64,000 nucleotides of DNA, taken from Clostridium saudiense. GTDB taxonomy: Bacteria > Bacillota > Clostridia > Clostridiales > Clostridiaceae. Each line of letters starts with the position of its first letter. Positions within the stretch are counted from its first letter, which is position 1. This document shows, in pieces, positions 56,045 to 64,000 of this stretch. A program made the translations under genes and the position numbers. Location of the stretch: positions 47,571 to 111,570 of the forward strand of contig NZ_CBYM010000008.1 of NCBI RefSeq assembly GCF_000577815.1, written 5' to 3'. The notes below the pieces were generated by a model. The model saw only the letters and a program-made list of their open reading frames with translations, searched no databases and had not been told where the DNA came from.

Positions 56045-56764
56045 ATGTCAATTTTAAAAAGATTTAGTGATATAATGTCATCAAATATTAATGCGTTATT
56101 AGACAAGGCAGAAGATCCTATTAAAATGATAGATCAATTAATGAGAAACTTAAATGATGATTTAAATAAAGTTAAAGCAGAAACAGCTTCAGTAATGGCG
56201 GAAGAGACTAGAGCTAAAAGAGAATTAGATGAATGCCAAAGAGATGTAAATAAAATGTTAGAGTATGCAAAAAGGGCTGTAGATGCAGGAAATGATGATG
56301 ATGCAAGAGCGTTTTTAACAAAGAAGGTATCATTATCTGAAAAGTTAAGTGCACTTAACACAAAGTATGAAGCTGCACATAATAATTCAGTTAAGATGAA
56401 AGAAATGTATAATAAATTAACAAGTCAAATTGAAGAGCTTAATGAAAGAAGAAGCACAATTAAAGCTAAAGTTGCAACTGCAAAGATGCAAGAAAGAATT
56501 AATAAAATGGGCTCATCTATAAATAATTCAAAATCAAGTTTAGATTCATTTAGCAGAATGGAAGAAAAGGCAAATAGAATGTTAGATGAAGCAAATGCTA
56601 TGGCAGAATTAAATTCAAAGCCAAGTGATGGAATAGATGATTTAATGAGTAAATATGATAAAACTTCTAATAGTGATGTAGAAGATGAACTAGCAGCTTT
56701 AAAGGGAAATAATAATGCTTCTGCAATTGACGATGAGTTAGCAAAACTTAAAGAAGAAAAATAA
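56045..56764 (+). CDS. pspA: Phage shock protein A/IM30 family (LiaH/YdjF)
   Basis: A 239-residue ESCRT-III-like coiled-coil protein. It starts SILKRFSDIMSSNINALLDK and EDPIKMIDQLMRNL, the family's amphipathic and first helices, and then is almost fully helical with a low-complexity C-terminal end (SDGIDDLMSKYDK). Such proteins oligomerise on damaged membranes. AGGAGG precedes the ATG. The next gene encodes an SPFH/zinc-ribbon protein, so the pair resembles a reduced Bacillus ydjFGHI operon. Confidence 0.93.
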   Translation: MSILKRFSDIMSSNINALLDKAEDPIKMIDQLMRNLNDDLNKVKAETASVMAEETRAKRELDECQRDVNKMLEYAKRAVDAGNDDDARAFLTKKVSLSEKLSALNTKYEAAHNNSVKMKEMYNKLTSQIEELNERRSTIKAKVATAKMQERINKMGSSINNSKSSLDSFSRMEEKANRMLDEANAMAELNSKPSDGIDDLMSKYDKTSNSDVEDELAALKGNNNASAIDDELAKLKEEK

Positions 56765-56810
56765 TATATAGAATATTTTAATGGCATGGATAATATAGGA
56801 GGCAAATAGT

Positions 56811-57884
56811 ATGGGGTTGTTTAGTAATCAACTGTTAGACGTAATAGAATGGAATGAAACGAGAAATGATGTTTTGTTCTGGAAATGGAAAAATAGCGAA
56901 ATTAAAAAGAATAGTAGATTAATAATAAGACCAGGTCAAGATGCTATATTTATGCATAATGGCAAAGTTGAAGGTGTATTTACTGAAGAAGGTAATTATG
57001 AAATAGAAACAGAAATAATACCTTTATTGTCAACTTTAAAAGGGTTTAAATTTGGATTTAAGTCTGGACTTAAAGCAGAAGTACTATTTATAAATACAAA
57101 AGAATTTCAAGTTAAATGGGGTACTAAGAGCCCAGTAAATATTCCAGCACCAGGAATGCCAGGTGGAATGCCTATAAGAGCTTTTGGATCATTTAATGTT
57201 AAGATAGATGATCATATGACATTAATAGATAAGATTGCAGGTATTAAAAGTCAATTTACTGTTGATGATGTAAAAATGAGAGCTTTAGCTGTTGTAGATC
57301 AGCTTTTAATGAAATGGATAGTTAGAGAAGGAAAGGATATGTTTAATTTACAAGCAAATTCCTTTGATATAGCAAATGGTATAAAGACTGATTTAGATAT
57401 GGAAATGATTAAAATAGGTCTTACTATAACATCATTTAATATAGAAAACTTCAGTTATCCTGAGTCAGTTCAAAAAATGATAGATAAAAATGCAGCTTAT
57501 GGAATGGTAGGTAATATAGGTCATTACCAAAATGTTTCTATGGTAGAGGCTATGGAGAAAAATCCTAATAACTCAATGGCTAATATGGCTCAAGCAGGAA
57601 TGGGTATGCAAATGGGAATGAATATGATGAATGAAATGAAGAAAAACATGGAAAATAGTTCATCATCTAATTCATCACATAATGCTGGCGGAAATAATTC
57701 TAGTACAACTTGTAAGAGTTGTGGAGAACCTTTAAGTGCAAATGCTAAATTCTGCCCTAATTGTGGAACGAAAAATGTTCAAGAAGAAGTTACTAAAACA
57801 AAGAAGAAGTTTTGTAGCGAGTGTGGGGCACAAGTAGCAGAAGGTGCTAAGTTCTGTGGAGAGTGTGGCTGTAAAGTAAATTAA
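56811..57884 (+). CDS. SPFH-domain protein with two C-terminal zinc ribbons (YdjI type)
   Basis: A 357-residue protein. Residues 30-230 form an SPFH/virion-core-like domain (RLIIRPGQDAIFMHNGKVEG, LFINTKEFQVKWGTKSPVNI), followed by a Met/Asn/Gly-rich linker with repeated MGMQMGMNMMNEMKK-type residues, then two zinc ribbons: CKSCGEPLSANAKFCPNCG and CSECGAQVAEGAKFCGECG. No membrane span is visible. Bacillus YdjI has the same plan and helps recruit PspA to membranes; the gene follows pspA by 46 bases. YdjG and YdjH equivalents are missing. Confidence 0.88.
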   Translation: MGLFSNQLLDVIEWNETRNDVLFWKWKNSEIKKNSRLIIRPGQDAIFMHNGKVEGVFTEEGNYEIETEIIPLLSTLKGFKFGFKSGLKAEVLFINTKEFQVKWGTKSPVNIPAPGMPGGMPIRAFGSFNVKIDDHMTLIDKIAGIKSQFTVDDVKMRALAVVDQLLMKWIVREGKDMFNLQANSFDIANGIKTDLDMEMIKIGLTITSFNIENFSYPESVQKMIDKNAAYGMVGNIGHYQNVSMVEAMEKNPNNSMANMAQAGMGMQMGMNMMNEMKKNMENSSSSNSSHNAGGNNSSTTCKSCGEPLSANAKFCPNCGTKNVQEEVTKTKKKFCSECGAQVAEGAKFCGECGCKVN

Positions 57885-57947
57885 AAAGAATTATAATTTT
57901 GAAATAGGAAATACCTAAACTTAAGAAAAACATTTAAGGAGTACATT

Positions 57948-58559
57948 ATGATTATCGATAAAGAGTTTTATAACAGAAGTGCAATAGATGTTGCTAATGA
58001 TTTACTTGGAAAGGTATTAGTTAGAGAAGTTGATGGTAGAATCTTAAAAGGAAAAATAGTTGAAACAGAAAGCTATATAGGAGCTATAGATAAAGCTTGT
58101 CATGCTTATAATGGTAGAAGAACAAAAAGAACTGAAATATTATATAGTGATTGCGGAGTAGCTTATGTTTACTTTATATATGGCTTATACCACTGTTTTA
58201 ATGTTGTTACTAATGAAAAAGATGTGGCAGAAGCAGTTTTAATAAGAGCAATTGAACCTTTAAATGAATTTGATTATATTTCACAAGTTAGATATAAAAA
58301 ACAATTTAAAGAATTAAGTAAAACTCAAATTAAAAACTTAACTAATGGTCCATCTAAATTATGTTTAGCTTATTTAATAGATAAAGATTTAAATGGGGAT
58401 AAACTATATGAACAAGGGAAAATCTATCTTGAAGAATCTGAGGAAAATGATTTTGAAATAGTTAAAACAAAAAGAATTGGAATAGACTATGCAGAAGAGG
58501 CTAAAGATTTTTTATGGAGATTTTATATAAAAGATAATGATTTTGTATCAAAAAAATAA
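57948..58559 (+). CDS. mpg: 3-methyladenine DNA glycosylase (Mpg/AAG family)
   Basis: A 203-residue DNA repair enzyme that excises alkylated purines. Family marks are the N-terminal [19 protein letters not shown], the catalytic VETESYIG with its Glu, [35 protein letters not shown] and [13 protein letters not shown]. Intact and of normal length. TAAGGAG precedes the ATG. It is 63 bases after the SPFH gene and 54 before mgsA. Confidence 0.96.
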   Translation: MIIDKEFYNRSAIDVANDLLGKVLVREVDGRILKGKIVETESYIGAIDKACHAYNGRRTKRTEILYSDCGVAYVYFIYGLYHCFNVVTNEKDVAEAVLIRAIEPLNEFDYISQVRYKKQFKELSKTQIKNLTNGPSKLCLAYLIDKDLNGDKLYEQGKIYLEESEENDFEIVKTKRIGIDYAEEAKDFLWRFYIKDNDFVSKK

Positions 58560-58613
58560 CAAATGTAATTTCTGAATCTTCAAGGTGCAGAAAAGTAAAA
58601 GGGAGAGATAAAG

Positions 58614-58979
58614 ATGAGAGTAGCATTAATTGCACATGATAAGAAAAAAGAGGAAATGGTTAATTTCGCAAAAATAAATGAGGAAAGATTATCTCATTTA
58701 GAACTTTATGCAACAGGAACAACTGGTTTAAGAATTATGGAAAATACAAATTTAGAAGTGCATAGATTAAAGAGTGGACCTCTTGGTGGAGATCAACAAA
58801 TCGGAGCTTTAGTTTCTGAACAAAAGCTTGATTTAGTAATATTCTTAAGAGATCCTTTAACATCACAACCACATGAACCAGATATAAATGCATTACTAAG
58901 ACTTTGTGATGTTTATGAAATACCTCTTGCGACAAATGTTTCAACAGCCCAATTAGTATTAGATGCATTGCATAAATAA
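58614..58979 (+). CDS. mgsA: Methylglyoxal synthase
   Basis: A 121-residue enzyme that converts dihydroxyacetone phosphate to methylglyoxal and phosphate, a bypass under phosphate limitation. It opens with [18 protein letters not shown]; the phosphate site is ATGTTG, the catalytic region [14 protein letters not shown] and [20 protein letters not shown]. All hallmark residues are present. GGGAGAG precedes the ATG. A strong terminator follows. Confidence 0.97.
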   Translation: MRVALIAHDKKKEEMVNFAKINEERLSHLELYATGTTGLRIMENTNLEVHRLKSGPLGGDQQIGALVSEQKLDLVIFLRDPLTSQPHEPDINALLRLCDVYEIPLATNVSTAQLVLDALHK

Positions 58980-59031
58980 AAATTTAATAAAGAAATTACT
59001 AAATCGTATAGGTATAGTTTTTGATGTATAA

Positions 59032-59070
59032 AAAATAGAGTTGCATAATGGCAACTCTATTTTTTTATTT
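59032..59070 (+). terminator. Terminator after mgsA
   Basis: AAATAGAGTTGC pairs perfectly with GCAACTCTATTT (59033-59044 and 59051-59062), followed by TTTTTATTT. Confidence 0.9.
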
Positions 59071-59136
59071 GTGTATAACGTTCATATAAAATGATACATC
59101 TACAATATTATTATATACAAAAAATAAAAAAATATA

Positions 59137-59151
59137 TGATAAACATTATTG
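59137..59151. promoter_or_regulatory. Candidate Fur/Zur-family box before the CobW operon
   Basis: TGATAAACATTATTG resembles the 7-1-7 Fur-family site TGATAATNATTATCA, with mismatches at three or four positions. It lies 75 bases before the first CobW-family gene. Similarity to a generic Fur-type site in AT-rich DNA is only suggestive; the repressor could be Fur, Zur or PerR. Confidence 0.4.
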
Positions 59152-59225
59152 AAAGTAAAATAAGCATAAAAGTAAGAAAGTTTTCATAGAATTTTTTGAG
59201 AACAATAATATAGGGAAAGTTTAGA

Positions 59226-60176
59226 ATGAGTGTTAAAGTAGAATTATTTTCAGGGTTTCTTGGAGCGGGAAAAACACAATTAATAAAGAAGCTAATAGAA
59301 GAAGGCTATTATAATGAAAATATAGCTATTATTGAAAATGAATTTGGTGAAGTAAGTATTGATGGAACAATATTAAAAAGAACAAATACATTAGTAAAAG
59401 AAATTAATGCAGGATGTATTTGCTGTCAGGTAACCGGTGATTTTAAGGAATCAATTTTAGATGTTGTTGAAAATTGCAATGTAGACAGGCTGTTAGTAGA
59501 ACCTACAGGAGTAGCAAAGCTAAGTGACATAAAAAAAGTATTTGAAGAGAAAGAATTGAAAGATGTTGCTTATGTTGAAAAGGCAATAACAGTTGTTGAT
59601 GCAGAAAAATTTAATTTATATTTATCTAATTTTAAAAGCTTCTTTGATAACCAAATAAGAAATGCTGATATTGTGATATTAAGTAGAACTCAAAATATAA
59701 GTAGTGAAGAGGTTAAGAAATTACATGATGAAATAGGAAAAATAAATAAAAATGCAATCATCGTTAGTAAGGAATGGAAAAATACTAAAGCTGAAGACTT
59801 AATACCAAAGAATTTTATTATAAGGAATAAAGGTACAAAAAGTGGAAAAACATCATTAAAGAAAAGCAGTTTTTCTAAAGGAATACTTAAAAAAGAAAAT
59901 AATGAAGAAGACCAATTTGAAAGCTTTGCACTTAAGGTTAATAGAAAAGTTTCTAAGGAAGAACTTTTAAGTAAATTTAATTTTATTAAAAATAGCTTTG
60001 AATTTGGAGAAATAATTAGAGCAAAAGGAATAGTTGACACTAATAATGGTAAGGAACAGTTTGACTATACTTTATCTGAAATAAATATGGAAAAGATAGC
60101 TTATAGAGGAGAATCTGTTATTTCCTTTATTGGGACAAACTTAAATAGAGATAAAATAAAAAATTTCTTTCTTTAG
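59226..60176 (+). CDS. CobW/COG0523 family metallochaperone GTPase
   Basis: A 316-residue G3E GTPase. Walker A is SGFLGAGKTQ (Lys16), the metal site is GCICC (Cys64, Cys66, Cys67), and VEPTGVA is the switch-II region; the C-terminal domain (ESFALKVNRKVSKEELLSKF, EIIRAKGIVDT) is the normal CobW C-terminal fold. The usual base-recognition motif NKxD is SRTQ (153-156), so nucleotide specificity may differ. Proteins of this family deliver zinc, cobalt or other metals. AGGGAAAG precedes the ATG; gap to the next CobW-like gene is 11 bases. Confidence 0.9.
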   Translation: MSVKVELFSGFLGAGKTQLIKKLIEEGYYNENIAIIENEFGEVSIDGTILKRTNTLVKEINAGCICCQVTGDFKESILDVVENCNVDRLLVEPTGVAKLSDIKKVFEEKELKDVAYVEKAITVVDAEKFNLYLSNFKSFFDNQIRNADIVILSRTQNISSEEVKKLHDEIGKINKNAIIVSKEWKNTKAEDLIPKNFIIRNKGTKSGKTSLKKSSFSKGILKKENNEEDQFESFALKVNRKVSKEELLSKFNFIKNSFEFGEIIRAKGIVDTNNGKEQFDYTLSEINMEKIAYRGESVISFIGTNLNRDKIKNFFL

Positions 60177-60187
60177 GTGGTGGTATT

Positions 60188-60823
60188 ATGAAGGTTGGCA
60201 TAGAAGTAGTTACTGGATTTTTAGGGGCTGGAAAGTCAGCCTTTATTAATTCATTAATCAATAAAACTAAGGCAGTTGGTGAAAAAATAATAGTCTTAAC
60301 ATGTGAAAGCGGAAATGTAAAAATTAAAGAGTTAGAAGAAAATGATATTACTGTTAAACATATTGATTTTATAGAGGATAACTCAGAGTTAAACGGAGAA
60401 ATTTATAAGATTGTTAAGGAATATAAGCCACATAGGATAATAATTGAGTATAACGGTACAGAAACTTTAGAACATTTATACAGATGCATTTTTGATAATG
60501 AAACAGGAAAACTCATAAAATTAAATACAATGTATTTTGTATGTGACGGAGATAGCTTAGATTTTTATATTAAGAATATGGGAGAACTTTTACTTCCTTT
60601 TATTCAAAGTAGTGATGTTTTAGTAATAAATAATTGTTATAAGTTAAGTGAAGAAAAAATAGAGGAAGATATAGATCTTCTTGGTACATTAAATCATAAA
60701 GCACAAATTATAAAGTCAAATAATAATGAGGATTTCGAAAAAGCATTAGATGAAAGTAAGTTGCTTGAAAATAATTTTTTAAGAAACATGAGGGTTAAGA
60801 TAATTGATTATATGAGAAAGTGA
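60188..60823 (+). CDS. Short CobW-like GTPase without CxCC motif
   Basis: A 211-residue protein with the CobW N-terminal G domain only. Walker A is TGFLGAGKSAF (Lys16), but the CxCC metal motif is absent (the region reads LTCESGNVKIKE), NKxD is replaced by NNCY and the CobW C-terminal domain is lacking. FVCDGDSLDFYIKNMGELLLP corresponds to the strand before the G4 motif. It may be a regulatory partner of the full-length CobW protein upstream or of the permease downstream. It ends 16 bases before the permease gene, inside a 13-bp direct repeat. Confidence 0.82.
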   Translation: MKVGIEVVTGFLGAGKSAFINSLINKTKAVGEKIIVLTCESGNVKIKELEENDITVKHIDFIEDNSELNGEIYKIVKEYKPHRIIIEYNGTETLEHLYRCIFDNETGKLIKLNTMYFVCDGDSLDFYIKNMGELLLPFIQSSDVLVINNCYKLSEEKIEEDIDLLGTLNHKAQIIKSNNNEDFEKALDESKLLENNFLRNMRVKIIDYMRK

Positions 60824-60845
60824 GTTAGCAGGTGAGAAAGTGAGT
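60813..60845 (+). repeat. 13-bp direct repeat at a gene junction
   Basis: TGAGAAAGTGAGT occurs at 60813-60825 and 60833-60845, 20 bases apart. The first copy holds the stop codon of the short CobW-like gene, and the second holds the GTG start of the permease. It looks like a local tandem duplication. Confidence 0.75.
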
Positions 60846-61748
60846 ATAAGTAAATTTGAATCTTGGATGTGGAGTTACCTTGGAATTATTGTTGAAGCAC
60901 TACCTTTTTTACTAATAGGTGCAGTTTTATCAGCAATAATTCAAATTTATGTTTCTGATGATTTTATAAAAAAAATAATACCTAAAAACAGTATTATAGG
61001 ATATTTTATAGCTGCAATTGCAGGAATATTTTTTCCAGTTTGTGAATGTGCAATTGTTCCTATTGCAAGAAGCTTAATAAAGAAAGGATTACCTGTAGGT
61101 GTTGGAATTACATTTATGTTAGCTGTACCTATAGTTAATCCCGTTGTAATTATGTCTACATATTATGCATTTCCAGATAACATAAGTGTTGTTATCTATA
61201 GAACTATTGGAGGAGTAGTAGGTGCATTAATAGTTGGTTTATTGACTGGTATAATGTATGACAAAAAGAAGAAAAATGAAGTTGTTAAAGATGATAATGT
61301 TGGACTTTATTGTGATTGTTGTACTTATAGTAATAATTATTATATTTCATTGAAAGGTAAGATAAAGAATTTAATATTAAATGCTTCTAATGAATTTTTA
61401 AATATAAGTATTTATTTTATTTTTGGTGCATTCCTTTCAAGTATTTTTGTTGTTTTTATGCAAGATAGCTTAATAAATAATATGACCTCAGGAAAAACCA
61501 TAGGAATTATAATAATGATGTGTTTGGGCTTTTTACTTTCTTTATGCTCAGAAGCAGATGCATTTGTTGCAAAAGGGTTTATGGACAACTTTGGGGTTGC
61601 AGGAGTAATTGCCTTTTTAATATTAGGTCCAATGATGGATCTTAAAAATTTAATTTTAGCCTTTGGATTCTTTAAAAAGAAGTTTGTCCTTAAGCTTTTA
61701 GCAATGATTTCTGTTGTAGTATTTCTGATTTGTTTAGTTGTAGTTTAA
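60840..61748 (+). CDS. ArsP_1/UPF0718 family permease (YcgR type)
   Basis: A 302-residue polytopic membrane protein of the UPF0718/ArsP_1 family with about eight spans. The family sequence FFPVCECAIVPIARSLIKKG, followed by VPIVNPVV, is intact, including the conserved Cys pair. The middle cytoplasmic loop has a cysteine cluster YCDCCTY that could bind metal or metalloid. The second repeat has LGFLLSLCSEADAFVAKGF. It starts with GTG, behind AGGTGAG, and is followed by the YcgQ-like gene. Some family members export organoarsenicals; the genes here fit a metal substrate equally well. Confidence 0.88.
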   Translation: MSISKFESWMWSYLGIIVEALPFLLIGAVLSAIIQIYVSDDFIKKIIPKNSIIGYFIAAIAGIFFPVCECAIVPIARSLIKKGLPVGVGITFMLAVPIVNPVVIMSTYYAFPDNISVVIYRTIGGVVGALIVGLLTGIMYDKKKKNEVVKDDNVGLYCDCCTYSNNYYISLKGKIKNLILNASNEFLNISIYFIFGAFLSSIFVVFMQDSLINNMTSGKTIGIIIMMCLGFLLSLCSEADAFVAKGFMDNFGVAGVIAFLILGPMMDLKNLILAFGFFKKKFVLKLLAMISVVVFLICLVVV

Positions 61749-61766
61749 TTAATATATGGGGGAGCT

Positions 61767-62432
61767 ATGAAAAAATTCAATGTTGATGAATTAATATGGT
61801 TTATTATTTTAATATTAATGGAAGTTTCGATTGTTTTTTTAATAAGAAGTGGAAATATTACTAACTTTGTAGGAGTAGACATGATAAAATACTTTTACTT
61901 AAGTATAGTTATTTTAGGTGTGTTTACAATTGCTCAGTTTGGAAGAATATTTACTATTAAAAGAAGGGTTGAAATAACAAATAAATTTATTCCATTAACT
62001 TTCACATTATGTATAGGTTTTATTTTGCTTTTTATATTTCCATTATTAAAAACTAATAATATAAATAGTGATTTGGGCCTTAATAAAAACGATGATGCTA
62101 TAATTATAAATAGCGAAAATTATGAAATTTTAAATGACATAAATGACAATAAAGAAAAGTTCGAAGGAAAAAAGATGATTTTTTTAGGGTATGTAGATAA
62201 AAGTGAAGAAAATCCTGATTGCATTATTATTTCAAGAATAGCAGTGAAATGCTGTCAGGCAGATAAAGAAAAAATACAAATAAGAGTAAAAGGTATTGAT
62301 AATGATTTTGAAGATGGGCAATGGATAAGTATAAGCGGAGAAATTTGCTTTGATGAAAAGTTCTTTATATTAGCTAATGAATATAAGCTTCAAAATGAAC
62401 CAACGGATATATATTATCATGAGCACCTTTAG
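61767..62432 (+). CDS. TIGR03943/YcgQ family protein
   Basis: A 221-residue protein with about three N-terminal spans (ELIWFIILILMEVSIVFLI, FYLSIVILGVFTIAQFG, FTLCIGFILLFIFPLL) and an external OB-like domain that includes the family's Cys pair, SRIAVKCCQADKEK. TIGR03943 proteins are regarded as permease subunits or partners of UPF0718 permeases and regularly sit next to them, as here. GGGGGAG precedes the ATG. It closes the metal locus; ScpA follows after 97 bases. Confidence 0.88.
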   Translation: MKKFNVDELIWFIILILMEVSIVFLIRSGNITNFVGVDMIKYFYLSIVILGVFTIAQFGRIFTIKRRVEITNKFIPLTFTLCIGFILLFIFPLLKTNNINSDLGLNKNDDAIIINSENYEILNDINDNKEKFEGKKMIFLGYVDKSEENPDCIIISRIAVKCCQADKEKIQIRVKGIDNDFEDGQWISISGEICFDEKFFILANEYKLQNEPTDIYYHEHL

Positions 62433-62529
62433 GGTTGTTCTTTTATTAGAAAATTGATATTATATAAGTTATGAGACCCTATAAGATTAATAGGGAAGTT
62501 TAATAAAAATATAAAGGCGGGATGAATTA

Positions 62530-63285
62530 ATGGAATTGCCAAAGGTTAAAGTGGCAGATTTTGAAGGACCTTTTGATTTATTACTACATCTTATTAAAAA
62601 GAATAAGATGAATATATATAATATCGAGATATATAAAGTTACAAATCAATATTTAGAATATCTTAATACTAGAAAAGTAATGGACCTTGAAATTACATCT
62701 GAATTTATAGTAGTAGCAGCTACTTTAATAGAGATAAAATCAAAAAATCTTTTACCAAAAGTAAAGGTTGATGAAGAAGAGGAAAGTGAAGAAGATATTG
62801 AAAAAAGATTAATGGAACGACTAATTGAATATAAGAAGATAAAGAACGTTTCAGAATTCTTTAAGAATAAATATATAAATGCTGGTGAAGTTTTTAGTAA
62901 AAAGCCTGAAATTATTGAAGAAATAAAACCAGAAAAAATCGATAATGATGATATATTTAAAAATCTTACACTTTTAGATTTATATAATATTTATAATAAA
63001 ATATTAGAAACCTATAGAGAGAAACAAAATAAGGTTAATGTAGTACAAAAGAAGATATATGTAGATAAGTATAAGGTTGAAGATAAGATGGAAGAACTTT
63101 TAGAAAGGTTTAATTCTAGTGAAGTTATTGAATTCAATAACTTAATGAAAGAAAGTACATGTAAGCTTGAAACTGTAGTAACATTTTTAGCATTATTAGA
63201 GCTTATAAAGATAAGAACTATTCAAGTTTTCCAAGATGAGAGTTTTTCAAATATACTTATTAAGAGGAGGAGAGATATTGAGTAA
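62530..63285 (+). CDS. scpA: Segregation and condensation protein A
   Basis: A 251-residue kleisin that links SMC heads. Family marks are DFEGPFDLLLHLIKKNKMNI, VTNQYLEYL, DLEITSEFIVVAATLIEIKS and a C-terminal winged helix ending EESFSNILIKRR-like (DESFSNILIKR). A charged middle part (EEESEEDIEKRLMERLIEYK) precedes the winged helix. It overlaps the start of scpB by eight bases, the universal arrangement. Confidence 0.96.
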   Translation: MELPKVKVADFEGPFDLLLHLIKKNKMNIYNIEIYKVTNQYLEYLNTRKVMDLEITSEFIVVAATLIEIKSKNLLPKVKVDEEEESEEDIEKRLMERLIEYKKIKNVSEFFKNKYINAGEVFSKKPEIIEEIKPEKIDNDDIFKNLTLLDLYNIYNKILETYREKQNKVNVVQKKIYVDKYKVEDKMEELLERFNSSEVIEFNNLMKESTCKLETVVTFLALLELIKIRTIQVFQDESFSNILIKRRRDIE

Positions 63286-63988
63286 CATTGATGTTAAGCA
63301 ATATGAATTTAATGAACTATCAAGAAAGTCAGATATAAAATCAGCCATAGAATCAATGCTATTTGTAAGTGGTGAACCTTTAGCATTAAGGGAATTAAGC
63401 AATAATTTAGAACTTAAAGAAAAGAATGTTGAAGAAATCCTGAGTGAAATGGCAAATGAATATGAAGATAAAAGTAGAGGAATAAGATTAATTAGCATAA
63501 ATGGAGCATATCAATTAGTAACTAAAAGTGAAAATTCAGATTTTGTTCAAAAGCTATTAAAGAAAAATAAAAAACATTCTCTATCACAAGCTTCTATAGA
63601 AAGTTTAGCAATAATTGCATATAAACAGCCAATAACACGTATAGATATAGATGAAATAAGAGGTGTTAAATCTGAATCTGCTATTGCAAGATTAATTGAA
63701 AGAGGATTAATTAAAGATATAGGTAGATTAGAAGTTCCAGGAAGACCAATACTTTATGGAACAACAGATGAATTTTTAAGACAATTTGGTTTAAAAACAA
63801 TAAAGGAATTACCATCATTAGATTTATATAGTGATGAAGAAACTCAAAGTTCAATTGATTTATTAAATAAAGCAATTGAAGATATGGAACCAGAAGTTGA
63901 TGATTTTGAAAATAATGATAATGAAAATAATATAGAAGAGGAAGTAGCAGAAGAGATGAATGAAGCTGCTATTGATGAAGATAAATAA
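63278..63988 (+). CDS. scpB: Segregation and condensation protein B
   Basis: A 236-residue protein with two winged-helix domains that binds ScpA in the SMC complex. Motifs are KSAIESMLFVSGEPLALREL, SRGIRLISINGAYQLVTKSE, SIESLAIIAYKQPITRIDID, GVKSESAIARLIERGLIKDI and PGRPILYGTTDEFLRQFGL. The last 40 residues are a very acidic tail. The start is TTG 63278, behind GAGGAGGAG; a longer ATG at 63236 lies well inside scpA. The gene is complete, with its stop 12 bases before the window end. Confidence 0.95.
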   Translation: MSNIDVKQYEFNELSRKSDIKSAIESMLFVSGEPLALRELSNNLELKEKNVEEILSEMANEYEDKSRGIRLISINGAYQLVTKSENSDFVQKLLKKNKKHSLSQASIESLAIIAYKQPITRIDIDEIRGVKSESAIARLIERGLIKDIGRLEVPGRPILYGTTDEFLRQFGLKTIKELPSLDLYSDEETQSSIDLLNKAIEDMEPEVDDFENNDNENNIEEEVAEEMNEAAIDEDK

Positions 63989-64000
63989 TTTTTATTATAT

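Noticed and set aside
56425..56805. 126-codon Ser-rich minus-strand frame inside pspA
   Set aside because: Complement of a coiled-coil gene rich in Glu/Ala/Lys codons; no independent support.

Overview
The window is a chromosomal segment of a low-GC, endospore-forming anaerobic Firmicute, most likely Clostridium sensu stricto. The support is very AT-rich DNA and codon use, strong AGGAGG-type ribosome binding sites, a full spoIIIAA-AH operon, spoIVB-spo0A in the classical argR-recN-spoIVB-spo0A order, spoIIM, a SpoVD-type PBP and an ArgR/PyrR/SepF/DivIVA core. Nearly every gene reads rightwards; only the RqcH gene and a small DUF1622 membrane-protein gene read leftwards. I see no prophage, insertion sequence, CRISPR array, tRNA or rRNA.

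Layout. 1-1.8 kb: three GNAT acetyltransferases and a broken remnant of a fourth. 2-3 kb: the ribosome-associated ATPase YchF. 3.3-17 kb: a division and wall cluster (mraZ, rsmH, ftsL, spoVD-type PBP, murF, mraY, ftsW/spoVE, divIB, DUF881/sbp/DUF881, yggS, sepF, broken yggT, ylmH, divIVA) that lacks murE, murD, murG, ftsA and ftsZ. 17-23.5 kb: rluD, pyrR, a THUMP methyltransferase, rqcH, dapF and a lipoprotein. 23.6-29.3 kb: a compact type IV pilus/ComG-like operon with ATPase, platform protein, four prepilins and three assembly-protein-like genes. 29.4-36.2 kb: efp, a CD1247-type protein, the eight-gene spoIIIA operon and an Asp23 protein. 36.5-48.4 kb: nusB, folD, xseAB, ispA, dxs, tlyA, nadK, argR, recN, spoIVB, spo0A. 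48.4-55.2 kb: DUF1622, HD hydrolase, spoIIM, a XerD-like protein, deoB, pdp, dacF. 55.3-59 kb: lipoprotein, pspA plus an SPFH/zinc-ribbon partner, mpg, mgsA. 59.2-62.4 kb: a putative metal locus (two CobW-family GTPases, an ArsP/UPF0718 permease, a YcgQ-like protein). 62.5-64 kb: scpA-scpB.

Most of this is conserved core. The points that stand out are: a XerD-like protein at the usual xerD position that has lost most of its catalytic residues; a yggT gene broken by one in-frame stop and lacking an AUG; yggS with an apparent AUU start; a three-copy AAAGTGG operator with 10-bp period in front of mraZ; a hairpin between a perfect Shine-Dalgarno and the first mraY start; two perfect dyads in front of the pilus operon; and a CobW/permease locus behind a Fur/Zur-like box.

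Many CDS starts given here are shorter than the longest possible ORF, because a strong ribosome binding site and family N-termini point to an internal ATG, GTG or TTG. All functional statements rest on motifs and family knowledge; no database search was run.
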